From NCBI RefSeq assembly GCF_029867415.1, contig NW_026705154.1:682001-746000 (forward strand): a DNA stretch of 64,000 bases, written 5' to 3'. A program made the translations under genes and the position numbers. The notes below the pieces were generated by a model. The model searched no databases, was not told the DNA's origin, and saw only the letters and a program-made list of their open reading frames with translations. Source of the stretch: Vicia villosa. Lineage: Eukaryota; Streptophyta; Magnoliopsida; Fabales; Fabaceae. Each line of letters begins with the position of its first letter. The first letter of the stretch is position 1. Shown here one piece after another: positions 10,201-21,497 of the stretch.

Positions 10201-13200
10201 GCTTAGGTTTTATTTACAAAAATAACTGTATCAATAGTAAATTTTCATATATAAAAATATTTAGATCAATAATAGATTTTTTCCTGTATATCATTTTTTA
10301 ATCATAAATATTTGGATCATAAATACCATCTTTCGTATATAAAAATATTTAGATCAATAATAGATTTTTTTCCCGTATACAAATATTATTTTTGCTTATG
10401 TATCATTTACAAAAAATATATGGATCAATAGTAAATTTTCGTATATAAAAATATTTAGATCAATTATAGTTTTTTTTTCCGTGTATAAAAATAACACCGT
10501 TTATAAAAATACATGGATCAAATATATTTTATCTCGGTACACAAATATTATCTTTTGTAGATATCATTTATAAAAATATTTAGATTAATAATAGAATTTG
10601 ACTTTGACCCATAACAAACATTTAACACATAATTAGTCTAATAACATATATTTTAGAAACTAATTTACTTGTGAATTAAAAAAAAAATTACTCATGCACC
10701 AAAAGTGTTTAATTATTTTATACATGTAAAAAGTAAATTTTGAATACAAAATACTCCCAAAATGATACAATTTAGTTGCAAAAGTATAATTTAAAACCAA
10801 AAGTACAATTTAGTTGCAAAAATACAATTTAGAATCAAAAGTACAATATGCTCTCAAAATGCTCTCAAAATAATGAGGTGACGGACTAAAACAAAAAGTT
10901 AAAATCGTATTTTTCAAAATATCTAATTTTCTGATATTATAGATTTTATAAAATTGAATTAAATTCCTCTCAATATTCTTTTGACTACCTTTTATCAAGG
11001 TACTCAAATTACACTCTAAATTTCAAATTTTAAACTTGAAGGAGTATGTTGAGAAGTCCTCATTATATAAAATATGATTTAAATACATGTTTATAACTAG
11101 TGGTCCTCAATTTACATGACACGGTATATAGAATTGGAGTATTGATACTGATTTGTTGGTAAAAGAGAAGTGAGGAAATGCAGATGACACATTTGCGTGA
11201 TTGGTTCAATGATGACAAAAATATATAAGAGTGTGTTTGGATGAAATATTTTAATCAGATAATCTAATGTTTTAAAATAATTTAAAATAATTTTTTATTG
11301 TTTGGATAAAAAATGAAGAATTATTAAAATGATAAAAATTTATAGAGTATTTTATCTAAGTTAAATTTAATTATTTTGAAATGACAACAAAAATCAAAGA
11401 ATTTGAAATTCCTTATTCTCTGTAGAATGTATTTGTTACTATTATTTCTTCAAATTTTGCAAATTGGTCCTCATATTTTCAAAAATAAAAAAATTGACCT
11501 CAAAATTTTTTTAAAAATTGCAAATTGGTCCTTCAAATTTTTAAAAATTATAAATTAGTCTCTACTTTTTAACTTTTTAATTTGGTCCAAAAAATTTTAA
11601 TTTTTAAAAAAATGCCCCAAAAATCTAACAATGAATTGTCTTAATACTCCATCCAAACAAAATAATTTAAAAATGAATGAATTTCAATTTAATCATTTAA
11701 ATTTTAAATTCTTTTAAAAAATTTAATTATCTTGTCCAAACAGACTCTAAGAGTTTTTTTAAGACTTTTCTTTCACATATAATTTATTTGGTTTGACTTT
11801 ATTAACTTTTTGATGCAGAATGCAGTTGCTGTGTTATATGTGGCTTGTGCCTCTTTTGTTGCTTGCTTCTTAGGTGAGTTTTCAATTTTGTAACTATTTT
11901 TAGTTTTAACTTCTCTTTTAACTTGTTTAGTATATACACTAGTATTGACATCATGCCCTTTTCAGAGGGTTATTGTTGGACAAGAACAGGTGAAAGACAA
12001 GCCGCAAGAATGAGAGTTAGGTACATAAAAGCAATTTTAAGACAAGAAGTAGCATATTTCGATTTGCATGTTACAAGTACATCAGAAGTCATCACTAGCG
12101 TGTCTACAGACACACTAGTAATTCAAGATGTTCTAAGTGACAAGGTATCAAAAATAAAATAAATAAGTCTTGACAAGTTATATAAGTTTAAGATTTGTAT
12201 TTAGTCAAGTAGTGACAAAACAAGTCTGAGCTGACGGGCACATCTGTTTTAATCGCTTTTTTTTTTACAGACCAAAATTTTAACTTGTGAACACGGACAT
12301 TAACAAAAAATTTGTAACTTTTAATCTTTAGGAGTACAAGACCTGCATGCCCTGTCTCACCTAACCTTTATTTTCTAATGGATGGATCAAGACTTTTGGT
12401 CCACACATTTAACTATATTTGATCTGCCCTATATTTTTTTTAGACTTTTGCAAAGCGAATAAGTCCGATTGCCACCCTTTAGTGTATCACTTGGCATAGG
12501 ATATTTTTAAAGAGTTTTTTTAGGGTCTACTTCACATTTAAGTTCTATGTTTTTTTTTCTAAAAATAATCAAATCTCTATAAATGTGACATTAACAATTA
12601 GTTGATTTCTTCTAATCATGAAACCTATAGGTTCCAGATTTTTTGAAGAATATGTCTCGATTCATTGGGAGCTATATAGTGGCATTTATATCATTATGGA
12701 GATTGGCCATTGTTGGATTCCCTTTTGTAGTTCTACTTGTGGTTCCTGGTTTCATGTATAAGAGGACTTTGATGGGGTTGGCTAGAAAAATCAGACAAGA
12801 GTATAACCAAGCTGGTACAATAGTAGAACAAACAATATCTTCTATCAGAACTGTTTATTCTTTTGTAGGAGAAACCAAAACCATAGCTGCTTTCTCAGAT
12901 GCCTTAAAAGGATCTGTGAAGTTGGGATTGAAACAAGGTTTAGCTAAAGGCTTAGTCATTGGAATCAATGGTGTTAATTATGCTGTATGGTCTTTAATTG
13001 CATATTATGGTAGCATATTGGTCATGTATCATGGTGCTAAAGGGGGTAATGTATTTGCAGTTGGATCATTATTTACAGTTGGTGGAACGTAATTACCCTT
13101 ATACCTTTTATCTTTTTTCATTTTATTTTTTTCTATTTAAAATTTTGTGCTTTTTTTTTTGTTTATTAATTTATTTTTCTTGTGTGACAGGGCTTTAGGA

Positions 13201-16200
13201 TCTAGTTTAACAAATGTGAGATACTTCGCAGATGCAAGTGCTGCAGGAGAAAGAATAATGGAAGTAATAAAAAGAGTTCCAAAGATTGATTCAGAAAACA
13301 TGGAAGGTGAAGTTTTAGAGAAAGTGTCAGGAGAAGTTGAATTCTGCCATGTTGAATTTGTGTATCCGTCAAGGCCAGAAAGTGTGATCTTAAATGATTT
13401 TTGCTTAAAGGTTCCATCAGGTAAAACAGTTGCATTAGTAGGAGGAAGTGGTTCGGGAAAATCAACTGTAATATCGCTTTTGCAAAGGTTTTATGATCCA
13501 ATTGGTGGAGACATTCTTTTTGATGGAGTTCCTATTCATAAGTTGCAACTCAAATGGCTTAGATCTCAAATGGGATTGGTGAGTCAAGAACCTGCTTTAT
13601 TTGCAACAAGTATTAAGGAGAATATACTTTTTGGAAGAGAGGATGCTACATATGAAGATGTTGTTGATGCTGCTAAAGCTTCAAATGCTCATAATTTCAT
13701 TTCAAAGTTGCCACAAGGATATGATACTCAGGTTAGTGCTAATTGCTTCTGTCATTTTGCTATAAACCAAATATAAATAGGGGGGTAAATGCATTTAAGC
13801 CAAAACTATTATGCCTCTAGATAACATAAATATTATTAATGTTCAACTTTTGGGAAGTGCTACATATCATATTCATCCACTTTAAGCAACTTAATCTAAT
13901 CCAATAATGGTATATACTACTACTGAATAAGCCAAAATGGTTTTTGAATATTCTCACTAAAAATCAATTTTCAATCATTTAAACAATAGCTTATATTCCT
14001 TATTCTTCAGCAAGTGAAATCTGTTATAATAATTTCATAAAATAAAAAAAACACTAGTATGGTGGTCCACGTACATGAAGCACCTTATCTTTCCCATTCA
14101 AATTGCATGAATCATACTCACATGAATCAAACTAATTCCACTAAATTAGAGAAGTAAGTGCCATTGAATAAAGTGATCAATGACATGTTGCAGAAGTGCT
14201 GGAATCGGCTCTATATTACCTAAACACAAAAGTCCAATCATAAGAATCTAAACTCGAGATATACTTACATTAGGCAATGTAAAACTGCTTTATAAATCAC
14301 TATTTCTTTCAATAAATTCTTCTTACTTTTTGTGTCTTCCTTTATCTGTCCAAATATTGGAACGCCCAGCTGAATCACATAAAAAATCATTGCAGACACT
14401 TTATAGTTTCTAGATCCAAAACTTCAACCTTAACATAGTAGTTAAACTTAAGATGTTAATATGCATACTAATACAGGTTGGGGAGAGCGGAATACAAATG
14501 TCAGGAGGACAAAAGCAAAGGATTGCCATTGCAAGAGCCATAATAAAAATGCCAAGAATTCTATTGCTAGACGAAGCAACAAGTGCACTCGATTCTGAAT
14601 CCGAGCGAGTAGTCCAAGAAGCTCTAGACAAAGTCGTGGTTGGACGCACCACCATCATCATCGCTCACCGCTTATCCACCATTCAAAATGCAGACATCAT
14701 TGCATTCGTTCAAAATGGTAGAATCGTGGAAACGGGATCTCACGAGAGCCTCATTCAAAATAACAATTCGCTTTACACTTCCCTCGTTCATATCCAGCAA
14801 ACCAAAAATGACCAAAACGAAGATACTCCATCTATCATTAATATAGATCACATGCAAAACACAAATAGTTATAGACACGCAGCACATTCTAGCTCTTTTG
14901 ACTCAATGAAACGTGGTGGTGGGGATATTGTTAACGGTAAAAATGTTGTTGGAGATATCGTTAATAATGTTGAGGTATTTAATAATAATAATAAGAATAA
15001 TAATATCTATAATGAGGAGGAGAGGGAGAAGAAGAAGGTAAAGGTTCCTTCATTTCGAAGGTTGTTGGCAATGAATTTTCCAGAGTGGAAGCAAGTGTGT
15101 TTGGGTTGTTTGAGTGCGATTTTCTTCGGTGCGGTTAATCCTTTGTATGCATTTTCAACAGGGTCAGTTGCATCAGTTTATTTTCTAGAGAACCGTGATG
15201 AGATCAAGAAACAAATTAGGATCTATGCATTTTGTTTTCTAGGGTTGGCTTTGTCGACAATGGTTTTAAATGTGCTTCAACACTATAGCTTTGCTTACAT
15301 GGGAGAGTACTTGACTAAGAGGGTTAGAGAAAGAATGCTTTCCAAGATACTCACTTTTGAAGTTGGTTGGTTTGATGAGGATCAAAATTCTACAGGTGCT
15401 GTTTGCTCCAGACTTGCCAAAGAAGCCAATGTGGTATGCTCTCCTAAATTATTTGAAAAAACTATATATTAAGAAGACAAACATAAAATGTTTTAAATTT
15501 CTTTTCAAATTAATAATGCAGGTAAGATCGTTGGTGGGGGATAGATTGTCACTAACGATACAAACTATATCAGCAGTGGCAGTAACATTCACAATGGGCC
15601 TAATCATTACTTGGAGACTATCCATTGTTATGATAGCAGTTCAGCCAATTAGCATAATTTGTTTCTACATAAAGTGTGTCCTTCTAAATAACATGTCAAG
15701 CAAAGCCATTAAGGCCCAAGATGAAAGTAGCAAAATAGCTGTTGAAGCTGTTTCAAATCTAAGAACCATCACATCTTTTTCATCACAAAATAGAATCCTT
15801 AAAATGCTTGAAAAATCCCAACAAGGCCCGAGTCATGAAAATATTAGACAATCATGGTTTGCAGGTATTGGGCTTGCATGTTCACAAAGCCTCATCTTTT
15901 GCACTAGAGCCTTAAACTTTTGGTATGGAGGAAAACTTGTGTCGCAAGGATATATAACAAAAAATGCATTTTTTGAGACTACTATGATTTGGATAAGCAC
16001 TGGAAAAGTTATTGGTGATGCTGCTAGTAGCATGACTAATGATTTTGCTAAAGCTTCTAGTGCTGTTGGATCGGTTTTCGCAGTCCTTGATAGGTATACA
16101 AAAATTGAGCCAGATGATTTACAAGGTTACAAGGTTGAAAAACTAATCGGAAAAATTGAACTTCATGACGTTCATTTTGCATATCCAGCTAGGCCTAATT

Positions 16201-16928
16201 TGATGATCTTTCAAGGGTTCTCTATTAAAATTGACGCCGGAAAATCAACAGCTTTGGTCGGGGAAAGTGGTTCTGGAAAATCAACAATCATAGGACTAAT
16301 TGAGAGATTTTATGATCCTTTTAAAGGGATGGTGACAATAGATGGTAGAGACATAAAGTCTTATAATCTAAGATCATTAAGGAAACACATTGCACTTGTG
16401 AATCAAGAACCAACATTGTTTGGGGGTACCATAAGGGACAATATAGCATATGGAGCATATGATGATAAAGTTGATGAAAGTGAGATCATTGAGGCTGCAA
16501 AGGCTGCAAAGGCTCATGATTTCATATCAAGCTTAAAAGATGGTTATGAGACATGGTGTGGTGATAAAGGAGTTCAACTTAGTGGTGGTCAAAAACAAAG
16601 AATTGCAATAGCTAGAGCTATATTGAAGAATCCAGAGGTGTTACTTTTGGATGAAGCAACTAGTGCACTTGATAGTCAATCAGAGAAACTAGTGCAAGAT
16701 GCTTTAGAAAGGGTTATGGTTGGAAGGACAAGTGTGGTTGTGGCTCATAGGTTGAGTACTATACAAAACTGTGATCTGATTGCTGTTTTGGATAAGGGAA
16801 TTGTTGTTGAAAAAGGAACACATTCATCTTTGTTGGCTAAGGGACCAAGTGGAGCTTATTACTCTTTGGTGAGTTTACAAAGAAGACCAACCAACACAAT
16901 TGTCCATGCTTCACATGAAATCAACTAA
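7229..16928 (+). CDS. ABCB15-like: Full-size ABCB (MDR/P-glycoprotein-type) transporter, copy 1
   Basis: Seven exons: 7229-7474, 11819-11873, 11966-12144, 12631-13088, 13191-13731, 14477-15433, 15522-16928. All have GT-AG borders and phases that join to 1281 codons (1280 aa), full family length. Order is TMD1 (about residues 30-335), NBD1, linker, TMD2, NBD2. NBD1 has Walker [10 protein letters not shown] at 397-405, Q-loop Gln445, signature MSGGQ 501-505 and Walker B ILLLDE 521-526. NBD2 has GESGSGKST at 1059-1067, LSGGQ at 1165 and VLLLDE at 1185. Both nucleotide sites look competent. Text such as [12 protein letters not shown] and [10 protein letters not shown] places it in the ABCB15/16/17/18/22 group of plants: membrane pumps exporting hydrophobic compounds, with auxin transport proposed for some members. 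Substrate here is unknown. Intron 1 (4.3 kb) is packed with repeats. The linker holds an Asn run encoded by (AAT)n. Tandem paralogue starts 16,997 bp downstream. Confidence 0.93.
9090..9480. mobile_element. MITE-like repeat in intron 1 of ABCB copy 1
   Basis: Contains many GCTTATAG/CTATAAGC-type words and the GTTTGGCATGTC…TCAAACAC end signature seen in the repeat at 20527-20923. Bounds are approximate and no TSD was found. Confidence 0.45.
9830..10600. repeat. Tandem repeat, composite period about 190 bp, in intron 1
   Basis: The word ATATTTAGATCAATA recurs at about 9962, 10063, 10151, 10254, 10345 and 10449. Spacing alternates 101-104 and 88-91 bp, so the true unit is a two-part repeat near 190 bp. 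Each unit carries CCCGTATAC-like and GGATCAATAGTAAATTTTCG blocks. It is absent from intron 1 of the paralogue. Related copies occur at 49180-49720. Confidence 0.8.
11229..11747. mobile_element. PIF/Harbinger-like (Tourist) MITE in intron 1, TSD TAA
   Basis: The 519-bp element has ends GAGTGTGTTTGGATGAAATA and …TTATCTTGTCCAAACAGACTC (inverted, imperfect). It is bounded by TAA at 11226-11228 and 11748-11750. The paralogous intron (about 28762-28790) reads through as TTCATAAGAGTTTCTTCAAGAC with no insert, an unoccupied site. Internal blocks (AAATTGGTCCTC-like) are themselves repeated. No transposase. Confidence 0.82.
12183..12540. mobile_element. Extra segment of about 350 bp in intron 3 of ABCB copy 1, probable insertion
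   Basis: Intron 3 is 486 bp here but 140 bp in the paralogue. The flanks align (AAGTTATAT on the left, AAGTTCTATG on the right), so the difference is a block present only in copy 1. Its ends (TTTAAG on both sides) may be a target duplication. Element type not recognised. Confidence 0.5.
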
Positions 16929-17200
16929 AAAACAAGACTAAGTTTCTATGTTTGAGGGAGAAGGTACAAAAAAGAATTGATGAAGGAGTTGTTGTTGGTA
17001 GTAGATGAAATTGAAAAGAAAATTGAGAAGAGACTCAGGGGAATTTTTGTTGTCCCTTAGCTTCCAATTTTATGAATAAAATCATTAAAATTGGCGGGTT
17101 TTCAAACATAAGCCCAATTTCTATGTTGGTTACTATATGCTTATACAGTAATATAGTTGTACCTTGAAAATAAAGTGAGCTAAGGAGATGACACTTGCAT
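16929..17200 (+). other. Probable 3' UTR of ABCB copy 1
   Basis: Follows the TAA stop at 16926-16928. A plausible polyadenylation signal AATAAA lies near 17074 (context TGAATAAAATC). The first bases after the stop are shared with the paralogue, consistent with a common transcript end. Confidence 0.5.
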
Positions 17201-17222
17201 AAAGATAAGTCTTGTTCTACCT

Positions 17223-17390
17223 CTCTATGAAGTACAGACACCGGAAACACGACACTGACACTGACACGTCGACACCAGTAATAATTTGAAAAAATGAATA
17301 ACTTAAACCTAATCACAAGTGTCGATGCCGCTTTCAGACACCAACACAAAAACGGACACACCTTTTTCCAGAGGTGTCGGTGATACACAT
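17223..17390. mobile_element. MITE with GTGTCG-rich inverted ends (copy downstream of ABCB 1)
   Basis: CACCGGAAACACGACACTGAC on the left is mirrored by GTGTCG…GGTGTCGGTGATAC on the right around an AT-rich centre. The same element lies at 34432-34556 after ABCB copy 2, in the same relative place, so it pre-dates the tandem duplication. A 117-codon minus-strand ORF over it is fortuitous. Confidence 0.6.
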
Positions 17391-17579
17391 CTTGTTTGGA
17401 AGTTATATTGATATATGGCTAATGTCAATTTTGGTTAAATTAAATGTATCTAGAATTAATTACCTATGGATGTTTCCTAACAGCTTGGTGTAAAAAAAAA
17501 CTCTCCTATGATTTCTAATGTTGATATCAAATCTGCTTCAAAATTATTATTAGTGATTCCTATGGTTGTATGAAATAGG

Positions 17580-17990
17580 TCATTAACTAAGCATAAACAA
17601 TCCAAGCCAAAATATAATTGCAGATGTTCAAAACAATATAATTATATCAAACATTTCAGAACTCAAAATATCAAAATCACAAATTCAGAGTAAAACTTTT
17701 CAAAATTGGAATGTAGGATTTACTAATGAAACATTCACACAAACTCAATGAAGAACAAACACTATTTACCTTCAAACAGTTTTTTTGGCGCCTTTGAGTC
17801 AATCACGAGCAGGAACAGATTGCAGTGGTGTCGCAGATTCCGCCGCAGGTCGCAGTGGTAATTGTAGGTGCCGTCGCGGCGGTGACCGGTGACACATCAG
17901 TCGTCGCAGACTGCGATATAGTCAGCAATCGCAGTGGAGGCAGCTTAGAAAATAGGAATTTGTGTTTTTTTTTCTTTTTTTATTGTTTAA
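17580..17990 (-). other. Duplicated GC-rich block, 3' flank of ABCB copy 1
   Basis: This block matches 34572-35060. The core (about 17775-17945) is rich in CGCAG, GTCGC and GGCGG words, unlike its surroundings. On the minus strand it resembles a short exon ending in a GT donor (AACAGTTTGAAGGTAAATAG, about 17759-17781). A first exon or UTR of an unrecognised minus-strand gene is one possibility; a transposon piece is another. No protein family recognised. Confidence 0.35.
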
Positions 17991-18079
17991 GAGAAATTTT
18001 TATTTGTGATTACATTATTATCCAATAGAATTAAAATATTATTTTATGTCATATAAACATTTTTAAATTAAAAAAGGTA

Positions 18080-18475
18080 GGCTTAATTGCAATTTTGGTC
18101 CCTCTGTTATTATTTTTTTTTTAGTTTTGGTCCTCCTATTTTAAAATCCGGAATTTTAGTCCTTATATTTTAGTTTTTTGAGGATTTTGGTCCCCCTGCA
18201 AATTCGAATACAATTTTAAATGAAATGACGTTCATATTGATGATGTGTCAGTGCCGGTTCAATAGTGAAATGTGCAAAAAAACTAATTTTATTTAAAATT
18301 TATGTTGAACATGTCATCAATGTGAGTTCCATTTCATTAAAAATTGCCTTCGGATTTGCAAGGGACCAAAATCCTCAAAAAACTAAAATAAAAGGACTAA
18401 AATTCAGGATTTTAAAATAGAGGGACCAAAACTCAAAAAAAATAATAATAGGAGGACCAAAATTACAATTAAGCC
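18080..18475. mobile_element. Palindromic Mutator-type MITE with imperfect 9-bp TSD
   Basis: The 396-bp fold-back element has ends GGCTTAATTGCAATTTTGGTCC and …GGACCAAAATTACAATTAAGCC. Flanks AAAAAGGTA (18071-18079) and AAAAGTGTA (18476-18484) agree at 7 of 9 positions. It is related in ends to the elements at 3223 and 21670. Confidence 0.78.
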
Positions 18476-18479
18476 AAAA

Positions 18480-18840
18480 GTGTAAATATAATACACTTGA
18501 GCGTAAAATAATTTTATACAACAATTAATCAAAAAATTTATTTGCTATGTCATTTTAGTATTTTAAAAATTAAAATAAAATTTATTGTAATGTATGTTTC
18601 TTATTGATTAACATTCTACAAATATTTAACGCTTTTTTTTTCTCAAATTAAAAGTGTGACTTAATTAAATAGACACTCTAATTGGTTGAGAATGGAAAAA
18701 TATTTTATTATCAGTGCATACATCTTTTTATTTAGAGATTTTAGTTTTTTTTAAAGAATATTATGGATTTAAGAGTTTTAATAAATAATATTAGAATTTT
18801 AGTGAACATACCCAGCTTGCCATTAAAAACTGACTTAACT
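18480..18840. repeat. AT-rich repeat, related to the GTGCATACA-type MITEs
   Basis: GAGCGTAAAATAATTTTATAC at the left and AAAAATATTTTATTATCAGTGCATACATC at the right look like degraded ends of the same MITE family as 6620-6802. No clean duplication found. Confidence 0.35.
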
Positions 18841-19640
18841 GAACGGCTTGTTGAAAATGGGTAAGTTCGTTTGGTTAATTAGGTTGGACGGTTTAATCAT
18901 GAGAAATACTCTTTTCATTCTACGGGTGCGTCTAACACCTCTAAAAATTCAAAAATGTTTTTATTGGTGCCTGAAGACGCACCTAAAATCACACGAACCC
19001 TCGTAATTCAACCACATATTCCATTTTTTGACAAAATATGATCTGAAGATGCATCTCGGTGAATTTTTTGAGGTGAGTCTGAAGATGCATCTTCGAAATA
19101 CCCCCTGGAATCATTTAAAGGTAATGAAAGCGTGTTTAATGCACATCATAGAGGATATTTCGAAAATGCGTCTCCAAAAACCCCACTAAACGCTTTCAAG
19201 GCAACAACATTGATATTTTTTAGGTCAACTTATACTTTAGGTCATTTTAGGCCATAAATTAAAAAACGGATATGTTAATTGATTCAAACATGCTACACAT
19301 ACATTAAAAAGTCAAATAATAATTAAAGTAAAATTAAAATGTATCGACTATACATAACTTATTCCAAAAATACAAAAAAGAATACAACCAAACATAAACT
19401 ATTGAGTATGTCTAACCCTCATCTTCTCTGCCTGTACGATAAGGCATTATGTGCCTCGGCAATAATGCCTTCTACAAGGACCAAATGAGGACTGCCTTCC
19501 TTAAAAAGTCCTGCCTATATGTCCGATCTCGCGATGTCCATAATAAGCCGACAGACGTTATGGTCATCCCTAACCTCAAGTATCGCATGATTATATAGCA
19601 TATATATGGTCTTCCAAAGAGTGTGTGTGTGTTAATTCTC
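18841..19640. other. Decayed repeat region, no intact gene
   Basis: Words GAAGATGCATCT and GACGCACC recur between about 18925 and 19180, suggesting old retroelement LTR or satellite-like sequence. 19380-19640 has more balanced composition and might be remains of an ORF, but stops interrupt every frame and no family is recognised. Confidence 0.35.
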
Positions 19641-19705
19641 TGATTTGATGGTTGGCATTAATTTAGTAAAACAAATTGGGCAACAACATGTTAGATAGAA
19701 TGTTT

Positions 19706-20233
19706 TGTTAGAAATTCGGGTATGATAATCCTGGATAACTTCGAAGAATCGTGTTTGTTCACTTTCCGAACAAAGTATTTCGACCCTATTTTTGCCTGGG
19801 TTCACGAAATCTTTGTGGGGATAATTCTCGAAGAGCAATCTGTTTCTGACAATAGAGAACAGGTCAGGAATGTAGAGAGGAAGTATGATTTTCGTGTATC
19901 AAAATTGAGGCCAAATGACTCCTTATATAGGAGATCAATAACAGAAACCGAAAAAACACACCTTTTCATGAAAAACGGTCATGTCTGTTGGGAAAAGGCA
20001 CAGCTGTTCAGAAAATTTTCGAACGGGGCCCTGCCCCGCACCCCGCCAGGGGCTACGCCCCTTAGAACTCCGTTTCAATTATTCGTATTCAATTACACAT
20101 TTGGCTCGACGAGCGTGCACTCCGCACTACCCTAACTCGTTTCAAACTTAACGCATAATTGCATCGGCCTATAGTAAATCACATTACTATCAAAATACAT
20201 TGATGATACTAAAATCACCAACATGTTTTAACA
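19706..20233 (+). mobile_element. Candidate solo LTR, Copia-like
   Basis: It starts TGTTAGAAATTCGGG and ends TTTTAACA, giving short inverted ends TGTTA/TAACA. A TATA-like CCTTATATAGGAG sits near 19921. Beyond it lies a GC-rich block (CCCTGCCCCGCACCCCGC, about 20029), a feature I associate with LTRs of some plant Copia lineages. No second LTR, PBS or pol is visible. A 5-bp target duplication is not evident, so bounds are uncertain. Confidence 0.45.
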
Positions 20234-20370
20234 TTGCATAAAATATGTGCTGATCAATAATGTTTAACGAGATGTTCTATTTACTGCATCTGGTATAATA
20301 TGTCGAACTAGATGTCCTAAGTAGGAAGTGAAAGTTTTTTTATTTGAAAGGTGAATTTTTACTAGAAAAG

Positions 20371-20923
<553 letters not shown>

Positions 20924-21164
20924 ATAATCCCTTAATGAAGTAGTTGTCATCAAATTATGTTGAAATTTGATGAATTCAAATTTCCTATGGGTCTCTTTCT
21001 TAAAATTTAGGATTTGGAAGGAAGGAACTTGCATCAAATATCATATATTTTTCTCAATTTAGAGTGGAATAAAATCTAACTTCAAAAAATCTATCTACAA
21101 TACTGAGTGGATTGTAGAAACATGATCTAGAATATATTTCTGAATGGAGGCTTGGTCTAATGGT

Positions 21165-21365
21165 GTAATTGGTTATCTCATGGACATCCCTCATCAAGTT
21201 CATCTTAATTTAAAGGTCAAAGTGGAGGACTTCATTTCAAACCATGATGGTATATCCCATAAGATCTTCAATTAATTTTTCCTGATCTCCTTAATCATAT
21301 CAGAGAAACCATCATCCATATGGAAACAGATGAATTCTGGTTTGTTTACTCTAAAATAATGCTTA
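21165..21365 (+). pseudogene. LINE ORF2 relic
   Basis: Fragmentary translation (KVEDFISNHDGISHKIFN, then a segment ending NSGLFTLK) resembles the region just before the C-terminal zinc-binding domain of plant LINE reverse transcriptases, where the pattern V.DFI…W.IP and S.DG.LTLK occurs. Stops interrupt it. Low-certainty relic. Confidence 0.35.
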
Positions 21366-21497
21366 CAACTTTATTTTGCGCCGATCCGTTCTACTCTATT
21401 TCGCTTCACTCCATAATGCTCCGTTCATTTAACTATATCTAAATATAGCTTTGATGAATACTCTAGTATTTTAAAATTTGATTGTGTATATATTTTA

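Noticed and set aside
17035..17388. 117-aa minus-strand ORF after ABCB copy 1
   Set aside because: Overlaps the 3' UTR and a MITE, is not preserved after copy 2, and resembles no family.
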